Of a stretch of 64,000 nucleotides of DNA, positions 33,857-42,245 are shown piece by piece; within the stretch, counting starts at the first letter, position 1, and every line of letters begins with the position of its first letter. The notes under the pieces were generated by a model. That model saw only the letters and a program-made list of their open reading frames with translations. It searched no databases and was not told the DNA's origin. The stretch is taken from assembly GCA_964503715.1 (NCBI GenBank), contig CAZDAD010000001.1:38418-102417 (forward strand). Reading direction: 5' to 3'. The translations under genes were made by a program, and so were the position numbers. This DNA is from JARIHD01 sp964503715 (lineage in GTDB: Bacteria; Patescibacteriota; Saccharimonadia; Saccharimonadales; UBA4665).

Positions 33857-35377
33857 ATGTTTACATTAGCACTTACTGCGCTAGTAGTTTTTAGCCTATT
33901 GGTTGAGGGCATGTCGCTTATTACCATCAGGCTAAAACGCAGATTATTGTGTGAATTTTTCTCTGTTATTGCCGTTTTTATGATACCGGCGCCTTTTATT
34001 TTTTTGGTTGTTGCTTGGCCTAATATATTGTCACTGTCTATGCTGGCCATTAGCTTTTATAGAGTGATAAATATCCTCAGAATCATACACAACAGGATGC
34101 ACATCGAATACCTAACACATACGACTAGACGATCCTGGATGTATTTGCTTATTTTACAAATCGCAGTAATGGCTATAGGTGTTTTATGGAACACCGCAGA
34201 CCCACATGGATTCGCACCATGGACGATTGTATCCTCCTTACAACTTGTAGCAGCACTAATTATCCTAGCTACGACCTACAAATCACTCAGTAGAACAATT
34301 TGGCAAAAAAGCTCTAAAGTCTATACCGACAAAGATTTGCCGTCTGTTACGGTGGCTATTCCTGCCAGGAACGAGACTTCAGACCTCGAGGAATGCCTGC
34401 GTAGTATAGTGGCTAGCGATTATCCAAAACTGGAGATTCTGGTCCTAGACGATTCGTCACAGAATCGACGTACGCCAGAAATAATAAAAAGTTTTGCCCA
34501 TGACGGAGTGAGGTTCGTGCAGGGTGACATGCCTGAATCTCACTGGCTGGCAAAAAACCAGGCCTACGAAAAACTAGCAACTGAGGCGAGCGGTAAATAC
34601 ATAGTTTTTTGTGGTGTTGACGTTAGATTCAGCTCCTCAAGTATCAGAAATATGATTAGCACAGTAATCGACAAAGATATGTCAATGCTAAGCATACTGC
34701 CTATTAGGTATGATAGCTCAGTCCTTGGCACATCTTTTGCTCAGGCCATAAGGTACATGTGGGAATTATCCCTGCCAAGAATTATGTTTCGTAGGCCACC
34801 CGTACTGAGTAGTTGCTGGATTGTTAATCGATTAGACCTGCACGATGCGGGTATGTTCGCTGGTGTTGCACGCTCTATTACACCCGAAGCCCATTTTGCT
34901 AAGCTATTTGCCAAAAAGGATAAATATCGATTTTATCGCTCAAACACCATATTAGATGTAAAGAGCACCAAATCGCTGGCCGAACAAAGAGCGACGACAA
35001 TTAGGATGCGTTACCCTCAGTTACATAAGCGTCCAGAGAATGTAGCCCTGCTCAGTCTGCTTGAGGTAATATTCCTTGTATCGCCCGTAATAATCGCTGC
35101 GGTCGGGCTGGCTGTTGACATCGGAATAACTGCACTCCTAATGTCACTATCCGCCGCCATTTCATTAATGCTCGCATACCAGCTCGTGGCAATCAATACA
35201 AAGCTAAACAATCATATAATCGGCCCGCTTGCTCAGCCGCTTGCAGCAATATATGATGTCTTTTTGCTGAATAAGTCGATGTATTTATATGAATTTGATC
35301 ACGTCAACTGGAAGGGTCGTGATATATCTGAACCAGTTATGCACGCTACCAAAAGCCTGCCAATTGCCGCACCCTAG
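33857..35377 (+). CDS. membrane-bound GT2 family glycosyltransferase
   Basis: A 506-residue inverting glycosyltransferase. About four N-terminal helices (to residue 150) precede a GT-A domain. That domain has VTVAIPARNETSDLEECL, LEILVLDDSS (first Asp motif) and IVFCGVDVRF, the DxD-like metal site with V-D-V. Two or three C-terminal helices follow (VIFLVSPVIIAAVGLAVD). The usual QxxRW-like motif of processive enzymes is not evident. It resembles HpnI/CrtQ-type lipid glycosyltransferases more than cellulose synthase. The acceptor is unknown, perhaps a lipid. A TATAGTAT sequence just before the ATG may be its -10 box. It converges on the histidine kinase. Confidence 0.82.
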   Translation: MFTLALTALVVFSLLVEGMSLITIRLKRRLLCEFFSVIAVFMIPAPFIFLVVAWPNILSLSMLAISFYRVINILRIIHNRMHIEYLTHTTRRSWMYLLILQIAVMAIGVLWNTADPHGFAPWTIVSSLQLVAALIILATTYKSLSRTIWQKSSKVYTDKDLPSVTVAIPARNETSDLEECLRSIVASDYPKLEILVLDDSSQNRRTPEIIKSFAHDGVRFVQGDMPESHWLAKNQAYEKLATEASGKYIVFCGVDVRFSSSSIRNMISTVIDKDMSMLSILPIRYDSSVLGTSFAQAIRYMWELSLPRIMFRRPPVLSSCWIVNRLDLHDAGMFAGVARSITPEAHFAKLFAKKDKYRFYRSNTILDVKSTKSLAEQRATTIRMRYPQLHKRPENVALLSLLEVIFLVSPVIIAAVGLAVDIGITALLMSLSAAISLMLAYQLVAINTKLNNHIIGPLAQPLAAIYDVFLLNKSMYLYEFDHVNWKGRDISEPVMHATKSLPIAAP

Positions 35378-35392
35378 AACATCGTAAAACTC

Positions 35393-36502
35393 TTAGGCTT
35401 TGAGATTGGGCACGTATATAGAGAATGTACTGCCTTTGTTCAACTCACTCTTGAGGTCTATATCAGCGTTGAGCAACCGAGCAAGTTTGACAGTAACGTA
35501 TAGCCCCAGACCCGTACCATTGTTTTTGCGGGTTCTAAAATCTTCCGAACGGAAGAACTTGTCGAAGACTCTTTCTTGGTCACTTTTACTGATACCAATG
35601 CCGTTATCCTGAACGGTGAAAAGTATACCTTTGTCTTTTGGCTCAGCCGAGACTACAACCATGCCTGATTCAGAATATTTAATTGCATTAGTGATGAAAT
35701 TTTGGAGAATCTCCTGAACATATAGTTCACTGGAATATAGTGTTTGTGGCATATCTGACAGACGCAACTCAATGCCTAGATTTTTTGCTTCAGCATCCTT
35801 GCGATAGGAATCTACGAGCGTGGTCGTAAACTGCTGAACATCGATTGGCGCCACTTCGACCACTAACTTGCCACGCTGAGCTCGAGATAGGGTTGCAAGA
35901 TCATTGACCATATTTGCCAAAAATACAGTCTGGTCATGAGCCTGTTGTAGCGCTGCTTTCACCTGTTCAATATCACCTGTTCGCTCGGCGATAAACTGAG
36001 CGTTACTAATATTACCCTCAGTAATAGCTATAGGCGTTCTAAGCTCGTGGCTAACAACACTAATAAACTCGTCTCGCTCTTCCTCGAGGGATTTCTCTCG
36101 AGTGATATCACGTAGCAAGGTTACATATCCATGCAATCCACGCTTGCCGTAACCTAGATGAACTGGTGATATACTCATGAATATATTGCTGACGCTACCA
36201 TCGGAGTAGGCAAGCCTCAGGTCACGGTTGGTATACGGCAGCTTAACCTGTTTGATCATCGACTCGATATCCACAGGCTGCTTGTTGGCGTCAACTGGAT
36301 GAAATACGGTGTTCAGGCGCTTGCCCACTAGAGTACTGTTTAGGTCCAAAATATTCTGAGCGGCACCATTAGCCATAATGACATGCATCCCGCTGTCGAC
36401 TGCCACGACACCGTCAGCCATACTATTTATTAGGCTGAGCAAGCGTTCACGTTCAATGTTTGCACGGCTAGATATACCCCTATGAAGAATACGATGAATC
36501 AT
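35393..36502 (-). CDS. PAS-domain sensor histidine kinase
   Basis: A 369-residue kinase without membrane segments, so probably cytoplasmic. Residues 20-137 are a PAS domain (VVAVDSGMHVIMANGAAQNIL) that may bind a ligand or sense redox or light. HisKA follows with the phospho-acceptor His152 in SVVSHELRTPIA. The ATPase domain has QNFITNAIKYS (N box), QDNGIGIS (G1), FDKFFRSEDF (F) and GTGLGLYV (G2), so all motifs for autophosphorylation are intact. No response regulator gene is next to it; the neighbour is a YgjP-like protease 8 bases upstream, possibly in the same transcript. Confidence 0.93.
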   Translation of the reverse strand: MIHRILHRGISSRANIERERLLSLINSMADGVVAVDSGMHVIMANGAAQNILDLNSTLVGKRLNTVFHPVDANKQPVDIESMIKQVKLPYTNRDLRLAYSDGSVSNIFMSISPVHLGYGKRGLHGYVTLLRDITREKSLEEERDEFISVVSHELRTPIAITEGNISNAQFIAERTGDIEQVKAALQQAHDQTVFLANMVNDLATLSRAQRGKLVVEVAPIDVQQFTTTLVDSYRKDAEAKNLGIELRLSDMPQTLYSSELYVQEILQNFITNAIKYSESGMVVVSAEPKDKGILFTVQDNGIGISKSDQERVFDKFFRSEDFRTRKNNGTGLGLYVTVKLARLLNADIDLKSELNKGSTFSIYVPNLKA

Positions 36503-36510
36503 AAGCTATA

Positions 36511-37233
36511 TTATTGCACAACTGAGCTATTTACACGCAACGTCGGGTGATAGTTTTTCATTTCGGACCTTAATGACTTAGCGTGAGGCAGATATTGCTG
36601 CATTTTTTGCCAAAAAGGTGGCCCATGACGCATAACCTCTGTATGCACTAGCTCATGGACAAGTACGTAATCTATCAAGTGCCATGGTAGCTGGACAAGA
36701 TACAGATTTAATAATATGTCCTTGTTGCTGTCACAGCTGCCCCAGCGGCTCTTTAGCGGCTTAACCCCCACCGAACGATAGCCGAGGCCCGTTTGTTCAG
36801 ACAATATCTTGAGTCGTGGAGGCAATAGCGCCTCAGCTTCTTTCTTGAGAGCCCTAATACAAGCTGCATTTGCCTTGGCCTGGACTGTATCTGAAGATAT
36901 AAATTCATTTCTGCCAAAACTTATCCTGACTATCGTAGAGTTCACCTGAGTAGTAATACTACCGTCATCAGGCCTCTGCTCAAAGTAAAGCACGTGACCC
37001 CTCCCAACTCTGTCGCCATTTTTCAGTAATTGAATATCACTAGGCCTCTGCTGGTTAATCCAGTCTTTTTTGGCTCTAACAAATTGCTCCGCCACTCTAT
37101 AAGGTACCCACAGCGGTAGTGATACTCTAATCTGTCCCGAAGATGTCACGCTTAGACGCATCGAGCGGTTACCACGGCGTTTGTACATACTAACTGTACC
37201 TACATCGGGTATTTCAAACTGCTTGGTGGCCAT
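36511..37233 (-). CDS. YgjP-like (DUF45/M48-related) zinc metallopeptidase
   Basis: A 240-residue protein of the YgjP/SprT-like group. The C-terminal half holds the fingerprint KSRWGSCDSNKDILLN followed by YVLVHELVHTEV, the HExxH zinc motif with its catalytic Glu, and then the third ligand region MRHGPPFWQ. Bacterial members are small cytoplasmic metal-dependent peptidases or wedge-type proteins; the substrate is unknown. No signal peptide is present. It lies between a P-loop kinase (8 bases upstream) and the histidine kinase (8 bases downstream), so the three form a tightly packed operon. Confidence 0.87.
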   Translation of the reverse strand: MATKQFEIPDVGTVSMYKRRGNRSMRLSVTSSGQIRVSLPLWVPYRVAEQFVRAKKDWINQQRPSDIQLLKNGDRVGRGHVLYFEQRPDDGSITTQVNSTIVRISFGRNEFISSDTVQAKANAACIRALKKEAEALLPPRLKILSEQTGLGYRSVGVKPLKSRWGSCDSNKDILLNLYLVQLPWHLIDYVLVHELVHTEVMRHGPPFWQKMQQYLPHAKSLRSEMKNYHPTLRVNSSVVQ

Positions 37234-37241
37234 GCTAGCCC

Positions 37242-37907
37242 CTATCGTATTTGAATGTTGCGACGGCTAAAGTCGACGCGGCCAACATTTTGCTTGGGAA
37301 CAAGATTAACTAGCCCAGGCTTAACTACATGAGACGTTGAATCGTCAAGATTGATTAGCTTCTGGTCACGCAGACGTTTAACCAAGCTGTTGAACTGTGT
37401 AGTAAAGACATGCTTACCACTAGTAACAATTGGGTCTTCGTTAAGGTCTGGATTCTGCATATTAACAGCTATGCGTTCGAAGCCCTGTTTATCTAAAACG
37501 GGGGAGAACTTATCATCAGCCCGACGCCTATCACGCTTAATAGTCCTTTGGAAGGCTGTATCAGCATCAATTTGCTGCCACATAAGTAGAGGAACAGCAC
37601 CTGCTCTACGAGCCATATCCCTTAATGAACGTCGCTGCGACATGCGCATGGCATTGATGTCATACACCACGGATATACCTGCGGACAGAAATTCCTCGGT
37701 CATATAATCCATTAGATGAGCAATGATTGCATTTTCTTCGCGATCATAGCGAGGTTTTTCAAAAAGCTCATTACGGACTTTGTCGCCCTGCAGATGCGCA
37801 GCCTGCATAGAATCGGATAGTTGACGAGCAAAATATGTCTTTCCTGAGCCAGGAAAACCGTAAAGCATTATAAGAAGTGGTTTGTTCGAAGATATTTTGG
37901 CACCCAT
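37242..37907 (-). CDS. P-loop ATP-binding protein (AAA_33/Zeta-like kinase fold)
   Basis: About 221 residues. The Walker A motif is near the start (MLYGFPGSGKTYFARQL). It is followed by HLQGDKVRNELFEKPRYD, a lid-forming basic stretch (FQRTIKRDRRRADDKF) and a C-terminal part without known motif. The pattern is that of the AAA_33 family: small-molecule or RNA-end kinases such as T4 polynucleotide kinase-like and chloramphenicol phosphotransferase-like proteins. The substrate cannot be assigned. Start is uncertain: ATG 37907 gives the usual N-terminus, while an in-frame GTG 9 codons upstream adds VTYYV. TATTAT lies 3 bases before the ATG. Confidence 0.75.
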   Translation of the reverse strand: MGAKISSNKPLLIMLYGFPGSGKTYFARQLSDSMQAAHLQGDKVRNELFEKPRYDREENAIIAHLMDYMTEEFLSAGISVVYDINAMRMSQRRSLRDMARRAGAVPLLMWQQIDADTAFQRTIKRDRRRADDKFSPVLDKQGFERIAVNMQNPDLNEDPIVTSGKHVFTTQFNSLVKRLRDQKLINLDDSTSHVVKPGLVNLVPKQNVGRVDFSRRNIQIR

Positions 37908-37996
37908 TACATAATAAGTTACCAGATTTAGCACTTCTTGGGAAGCACTAGCATAATCTAAATCAAAAAAGCCTGCACTTGAGTGAAAACCTTTGT

Positions 37997-38002
37997 TATA
38001 AT
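37997..38002 (+). promoter_or_regulatory. extended -10 promoter of tRNA-Trp
   Basis: TGT-TATAAT, 18 bases before the mature 5' end of tRNA-Trp. Confidence 0.55.
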
Positions 38003-38020
38003 GTCGCAGTAAACCACTTT

Positions 38021-38096
38021 AGGGGAGTAGCTCAGTTGGTAGAGCACCGGTCTCCAAAACCGGGTGTCGCAGGTTCGAGTCCTGTCTCCCCTGCCA
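38021..38096 (+). tRNA. trnW: tRNA-Trp (anticodon CCA)
   Basis: Acceptor AGGGGAG pairs with CTCCCCT, followed by G and an encoded CCA. Anticodon stem CCGGT/ACCGG holds loop CTCCAAA (anticodon CCA). The T arm is GCAGG TTCGAGT CCTGT. The anticodon reads UGG only, consistent with UGA as a stop. Confidence 0.97.
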
Positions 38097-38102
38097 TTCA
38101 AG

Positions 38103-38651
38103 ATGAAAAATTATTGATACATCGACGGTCAGAATTTACACTTTGGTACAGTTGGTACCGATCCTGCATGGCGTATTGATCTGTACAAGTTCAGAATATA
38201 CCTTCGTGAAAAGTATAAAGTTACTAAAGCCTTTTACTACCTAGGCTATGTCCAAGCAGGTGAAAAAATAGAACAGCTTTACGAGAACATTCAAAATGCT
38301 GGCTTTATTTTGGTTTTTAGGCAGCACAACGCAGCTATGGTTGGCAAGAAAAAGGGTAATGTAGACTCAGATATTATCTTCGCTATAATGAAACGTCTCC
38401 AGAAAGACCCGAATTTTGATAAAATCTTACTCGTTTCTGGTGACGGTGATTACAAGATGCTGATAGATTACCTTATTGAAGAGAATAAGTTAGAAAAGAT
38501 TCTTTTCCCAAACAAGAAGTTTAGATCATCACTCTACAAAGAAATAGGTGCACCTTATTTTGCCTATCTGGATGATGCTGATGTCAAGAAGAAAATTGCA
38601 CTCACAACGATTCTAAGGTCAAAATATGAAAAGAGCTCCTTAGGCAATTAA
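38103..38651 (+). pseudogene. NYN-domain protein interrupted by an in-frame TGA at codon 5
   Basis: From ATG 38103 the frame reads Met-Lys-Asn-Tyr, then TGA (38115-38117), then continues open as YIDGQNLHFGT to the TAA at 38651. This downstream sequence is a complete NYN (PIN-like ribonuclease) domain: catalytic Asp in IDGQN, KKGNVDSDI, LLVSGDGDYKML and LEKILFPNKKF. No standard in-frame start lies between the TGA and residue 69. The intact form would be about 182 residues. It is either a nonsense-mutated gene, a sequencing error, or a case of readthrough or an unusual start (ATC, ATT or CTG). It begins 7 bases after tRNA-Trp, with no Shine-Dalgarno, so it probably relies on the tRNA promoter. 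Confidence 0.72.
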
Positions 38652-38755
38652 CCGTTCGGAACTCTATTCGTCTTAATGGTTGCATAGTAGCACGAATGTG
38701 CGTTTTTTTCAATGCCCAACTAGCCCAAATCTCTGAGCATTCTGGTCGGGCTATC

Positions 38756-39664
38756 TTACTTCTGACTAGGTTTTACGCCTTTATTCACTTGCTCAGCTGT
38801 AATCATAGAATTGCGAATCTGTTCGGATAAATCATTCATCCCGCCAGGAGAATGAGGTATTAGAATAGTGTTGGTTTGTGAGCTAGTGCTGACTTCTTTA
38901 ATTGTGTCGAAATATTGGGTCATCAATACTAAATTCATAACTTCCTGAGTTGATGCGCCGCCAACATTATCACTAAAGTTTTCGACCGACTCGCGCAAAC
39001 CATCAATAATTGCTCGACGCTGGTTAGCAATACCCTGCCCTTGCAAAGCCTTACTCTCAGCTTCCGCCTCGGCTGCTTTAACAACACGGATTTTGTCGGC
39101 TTCGGCCTGCTGCACAGCTGCTTCACGCAGGCGCTGGGCAGCATTAATCTCGTTCATACTAACTTTTACTTTGGCGTCAGGATCAATGTCGGTGACCAAA
39201 GCCTTAAGAATTCCGTAGCCAAAGTCATCCATCATCTGGTCAAGTTCGGCTTTTACGGCATTAGCAATGTCATCTTTTGTCTGGAAAAGTTCATCAAGAT
39301 TGGTATTAGGTACACGGGCACGCACAGTATCGAATACGAAGGCTGTAATCTGTTCTTGTGGGTTGGTCATGCGATAGTAAGCATCGACTACTTTATCTTG
39401 CAGTACATAGTACTGAACGCTGACGACAACAAATACGAAAACATTGTCTTTCGTCTTGGTCTCGACACGAACGTCCAATTGCTGAACACGCAAGCTCACC
39501 CTACCTGCAATTGTGTCGATTAGAGGGATCTTGAAGTTTAGACCCGCCTGCGAAACTTTGTTGAATTTGCCAAACCGTTCAACTATTGCCGCAGTCTGCT
39601 GGCGAACAGTAAAAAGGCCCATTGCGGCAATAACTATTATTACAATCAGCACTATATAAAACAT
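38756..39664 (-). CDS. SPFH/band-7 (stomatin-like) membrane protein
   Basis: A 302-residue SPFH protein. An N-terminal membrane anchor (YIVLIVIIVIAAMGLF) is followed by the band-7 domain (residues 25-180: VERFGKFNKVSQAGLNFKIP). A coiled coil rich in Ala, Glu and Gln comes next (AAVQQAEADKIRVVKAAEAE) and a C-terminal oligomerisation segment with VLMTQYFDTI. This is the layout of the QmcA/stomatin group, which forms large ring complexes and organises membrane proteins and proteases. No NfeD partner is adjacent. A 9-base spaced ribosome site (CTTGAGGGG) precedes the ATG. Confidence 0.92.
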   Translation of the reverse strand: MFYIVLIVIIVIAAMGLFTVRQQTAAIVERFGKFNKVSQAGLNFKIPLIDTIAGRVSLRVQQLDVRVETKTKDNVFVFVVVSVQYYVLQDKVVDAYYRMTNPQEQITAFVFDTVRARVPNTNLDELFQTKDDIANAVKAELDQMMDDFGYGILKALVTDIDPDAKVKVSMNEINAAQRLREAAVQQAEADKIRVVKAAEAEAESKALQGQGIANQRRAIIDGLRESVENFSDNVGGASTQEVMNLVLMTQYFDTIKEVSTSSQTNTILIPHSPGGMNDLSEQIRNSMITAEQVNKGVKPSQK

Positions 39665-39828
39665 TTTTTGCCCCTCAAGTTACTTATATACCTACTAGTA
39701 AGTAATATACCACCATACGAGACCATAAAGTCTGTAAAAAATCATACACTTCACTGTTGTAAAGAGCTCACGCTTAAGCTTATAATATAGCCAAACGAAG
39801 AGCTAAAAGATTCGGTACAACAATAGTC

Positions 39829-41040
39829 ATGAAGATATTAATGCTAGGCTGGGAGCTACCTCCTCACAACAGCGGCGGACTAGGCGTGGCTTGTTATCAA
39901 CTCTGCAAAGCACTAAGCCGAAAAGGCGCTGATATAGAGTTTGTATTACCTTATACCGCCGATTTTAGCGACATCAACTTCATGAAAATTAATCCTGCGC
40001 ATCCTCAAGATGTAAAGACAGTCCAAAAGGCAGGTATTGCCTATGACAGCTTCAAGTACATAACTGGCTCAGGTGAAATCCGCTGGGTCGACCTATTTGG
40101 TCAGACTCGCATTTACGAAGAAGCGGTTAGCCGCATTGCCCAACTGGCCGAGTTTGACGTTATACACGCTCATGACTGGCTTACTTGTCGGGCAGCTATT
40201 CGTGCAAAAATGATTACAGGCAAGCCGCTGTTCGTTCACTTTCACTCAATCGAGGCTGACCGCTCTGGCCAAGAAATGGGCGGCAACCCAATGGTTCGTG
40301 AGATTGAGGCCCTAGCACTAATGATTGCCGATAAGGTATTCGCCGTAAGCCAGCATACTAAGGATGCAATCATAAGAGAATATGGCGTGCCAGCCGAAAA
40401 GATTGAAGTTGTCCACAACTACTCTGACTTTGATGACTTAATACCTGATGAAGGGGATAACGCCTACCGTTATTTGGATAAAATGCGTCAGCAGGGCTAC
40501 AAGGTTATAACCAACGTCGGTCGCCTGACTATCCAAAAAGGTCTCCCCAACTTGCTACAAGCCTTTAGGGCCGTAGTTGACCGTGAGCCCAAAACCATAC
40601 TGTTGATTGTTGGCTCTGGGGAACAGCGTAACGAATTGATTCAGATGGCTGCTGACCTCGGTGTTGGCGACAAAGTATTGTTTGCAGGCTTCCAGAGAGG
40701 CAAACAATGCCGTGACGCTTATTCAGTAGCGGATTTATTTGTAATGCCATCGGTCTCTGAGCCATTTGGGCTAACTGCCCTCGAGTCAATCGCATACGGC
40801 ACGCCCGTGATGGTAACGCACCAGTCAGGTGTATCGGAGATGATAAGAAATGCTCTCAAGGTCGATTTCTGGGACGTCAATGAGATGGCCAACAAAATAG
40901 TGGCTGTCGTCAGGAACCCAGAACTACGTGACGAACTCCACGCCAATTCTTATAGGGAATATGTCGGACATAGTTGGGACGAATCGGCCAGCAAGCTGTA
41001 TAATGTTTACCATAAGCACTTAGGGGGTGTGGCCGCGTGA
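39829..41040 (+). CDS. GT4 glycosyltransferase, candidate alpha-glucan synthase
   Basis: A 403-residue GT-B enzyme. Its start, MLGWELPPHNSGGLGVACY, has the Gly-Gly-Leu-Gly loop that starch and glycogen synthases and related GT4/GT5 enzymes use to bind the donor. It also has VIHAHDWLTCRAA, VNFHSIE-like FVHFHSIEAD, TNVGRLTIQKG and SEPFGLTALESIAYG (EX7E). It heads an operon with GH57 and GH15 enzymes; its TGA overlaps the next GTG start (GTGA). This context, more than sequence, suggests it makes or extends a storage alpha-glucan. It could also be a trehalose or sucrose synthase-like transferase. A TATAAT at 39780-39785, about 45 bases upstream, is the likely promoter. Confidence 0.85.
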   Translation: MKILMLGWELPPHNSGGLGVACYQLCKALSRKGADIEFVLPYTADFSDINFMKINPAHPQDVKTVQKAGIAYDSFKYITGSGEIRWVDLFGQTRIYEEAVSRIAQLAEFDVIHAHDWLTCRAAIRAKMITGKPLFVHFHSIEADRSGQEMGGNPMVREIEALALMIADKVFAVSQHTKDAIIREYGVPAEKIEVVHNYSDFDDLIPDEGDNAYRYLDKMRQQGYKVITNVGRLTIQKGLPNLLQAFRAVVDREPKTILLIVGSGEQRNELIQMAADLGVGDKVLFAGFQRGKQCRDAYSVADLFVMPSVSEPFGLTALESIAYGTPVMVTHQSGVSEMIRNALKVDFWDVNEMANKIVAVVRNPELRDELHANSYREYVGHSWDESASKLYNVYHKHLGGVAA

Positions 41041-42245
41041 GTAAGTCAATAGTTCTATATCTACATGTCCATCAGCCGTATCGAGTACGGCATTATTCTG
41101 TTTTTGATATAGCTAGCCGCCATGACTACTTTGACGCACCGTATGATGATAGAACCAACAACGAGCGTATTATCCATAAAGTCGCCGAAAAGTCATATTT
41201 GCCGACCAACCAATACCTGCTTAAACTCCTAAACGAACACCCTGAGTTCCGTCTGAGCATGTCTATTACGGGCACTATCCTTGAGCAGCTTGAACGCTGG
41301 GCCCCACACGTTCTAGAGTCATTCAAAGATCTAGTTCGCACAGGTCGAGTTGAGATAGTTGGCGAAACATATTATCACAGTCTGGCATTCTTCTACTCCC
41401 GAACGGACTTTGAGAACCAGGTCAAAATGCATGCCGACAAAGTCAAGGAGCTATTTGGTCAAACACCTCAGGTATTTCGAAATACTGAGCTAGCCTATAA
41501 CAATGACCTGGCCTACTGGGCAGATAAAGCTGGGTACAAAGGCATACTATCAGAGGGTTGGGACAAAGTGCTTGGTTGGCGTAGCCCAAATTTCGTTTAC
41601 CGTCCATCTTATACAGAGAACATCAAGTTACTAATGAAAAACTACAAGCTCAGCGATGATATTGCCTTTCGATTTGGTGACCAAAACTGGGCAGGTTGGC
41701 CGTTGACTGCCGACAAGTTTTCGCATTGGCTAAACGAAACATATGATGCCAACGTATTTAACCTATTCATGGACTACGAGACTTTCGGCGAACACCAGTG
41801 GCATGAGTCTGGTATCTTCGACTTCTTGTCTCACCTACCGGGCGAATGGCTAAAGAACGGCGACAACTCCTTCAAGACAGTTAGTGAAGCCATAGACTCA
41901 TACGAAGCAGTTGATTATGTGGATACTCCCTACACCGTTACATGGGCCGACACGGAGCGCGACCTTAGCGCCTGGCTGGGTAACAGTATGCAAACGTCGG
42001 CCATACTCGGTCTATACTCACTTGAAGACAAAGTCCTAAGCAGTGGTGACTATGATCTAATCAATGACTGGCGTAAGCTTCAAACTTCTGATCACTTCTA
42101 TTACATGTGCACCAAGTGGTTCAATGATGGCGATATACATGCTTACTTCAGCCCATACGAAAACCCATACGACGCATACATTGCATTCATGAATGCCTAT
42201 AACGACCTCAGGTTCAGACTAAACGAAAAAGGCCTTCTACCGTGA
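41037..42245 (+). CDS. GH57 alpha-amylase/4-alpha-glucanotransferase
   Basis: A 402-residue GH57 enzyme acting on alpha-1,4-glucans. All family motifs can be read: region I HVHQP (10-14), region II GETYYHS (109-115), region III with the nucleophile Glu151 in FRNTELAY, and region IV with the acid/base Asp246 in FMDYETFGEHQ. It may hydrolyse or rearrange glucan chains; alpha-1,6 branching enzymes of GH57 are longer. The start GTG overlaps the preceding stop by 4 bases, and its TGA overlaps the GTG start of the glucoamylase, so the three genes are translationally coupled. No signal peptide, so it is intracellular. Confidence 0.92.
   Translation: MSKSIVLYLHVHQPYRVRHYSVFDIASRHDYFDAPYDDRTNNERIIHKVAEKSYLPTNQYLLKLLNEHPEFRLSMSITGTILEQLERWAPHVLESFKDLVRTGRVEIVGETYYHSLAFFYSRTDFENQVKMHADKVKELFGQTPQVFRNTELAYNNDLAYWADKAGYKGILSEGWDKVLGWRSPNFVYRPSYTENIKLLMKNYKLSDDIAFRFGDQNWAGWPLTADKFSHWLNETYDANVFNLFMDYETFGEHQWHESGIFDFLSHLPGEWLKNGDNSFKTVSEAIDSYEAVDYVDTPYTVTWADTERDLSAWLGNSMQTSAILGLYSLEDKVLSSGDYDLINDWRKLQTSDHFYYMCTKWFNDGDIHAYFSPYENPYDAYIAFMNAYNDLRFRLNEKGLLP

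Noticed and set aside
38115..38117. TGA recoded as Trp or Gly, as in some other CPR lineages
   Set aside because: TGA ends well-defined genes here, including the overlapping stop/start junctions at 41037-41040 and 42242-42245. The only Trp tRNA reads UGG, and no tRNA reading UGA is seen.
38720..38760. Terminator for the SPFH gene
   Set aside because: The short TAGCCC/GGGCTA complement spans a large loop and the poly-T lies at a distance. This is too weak to call.
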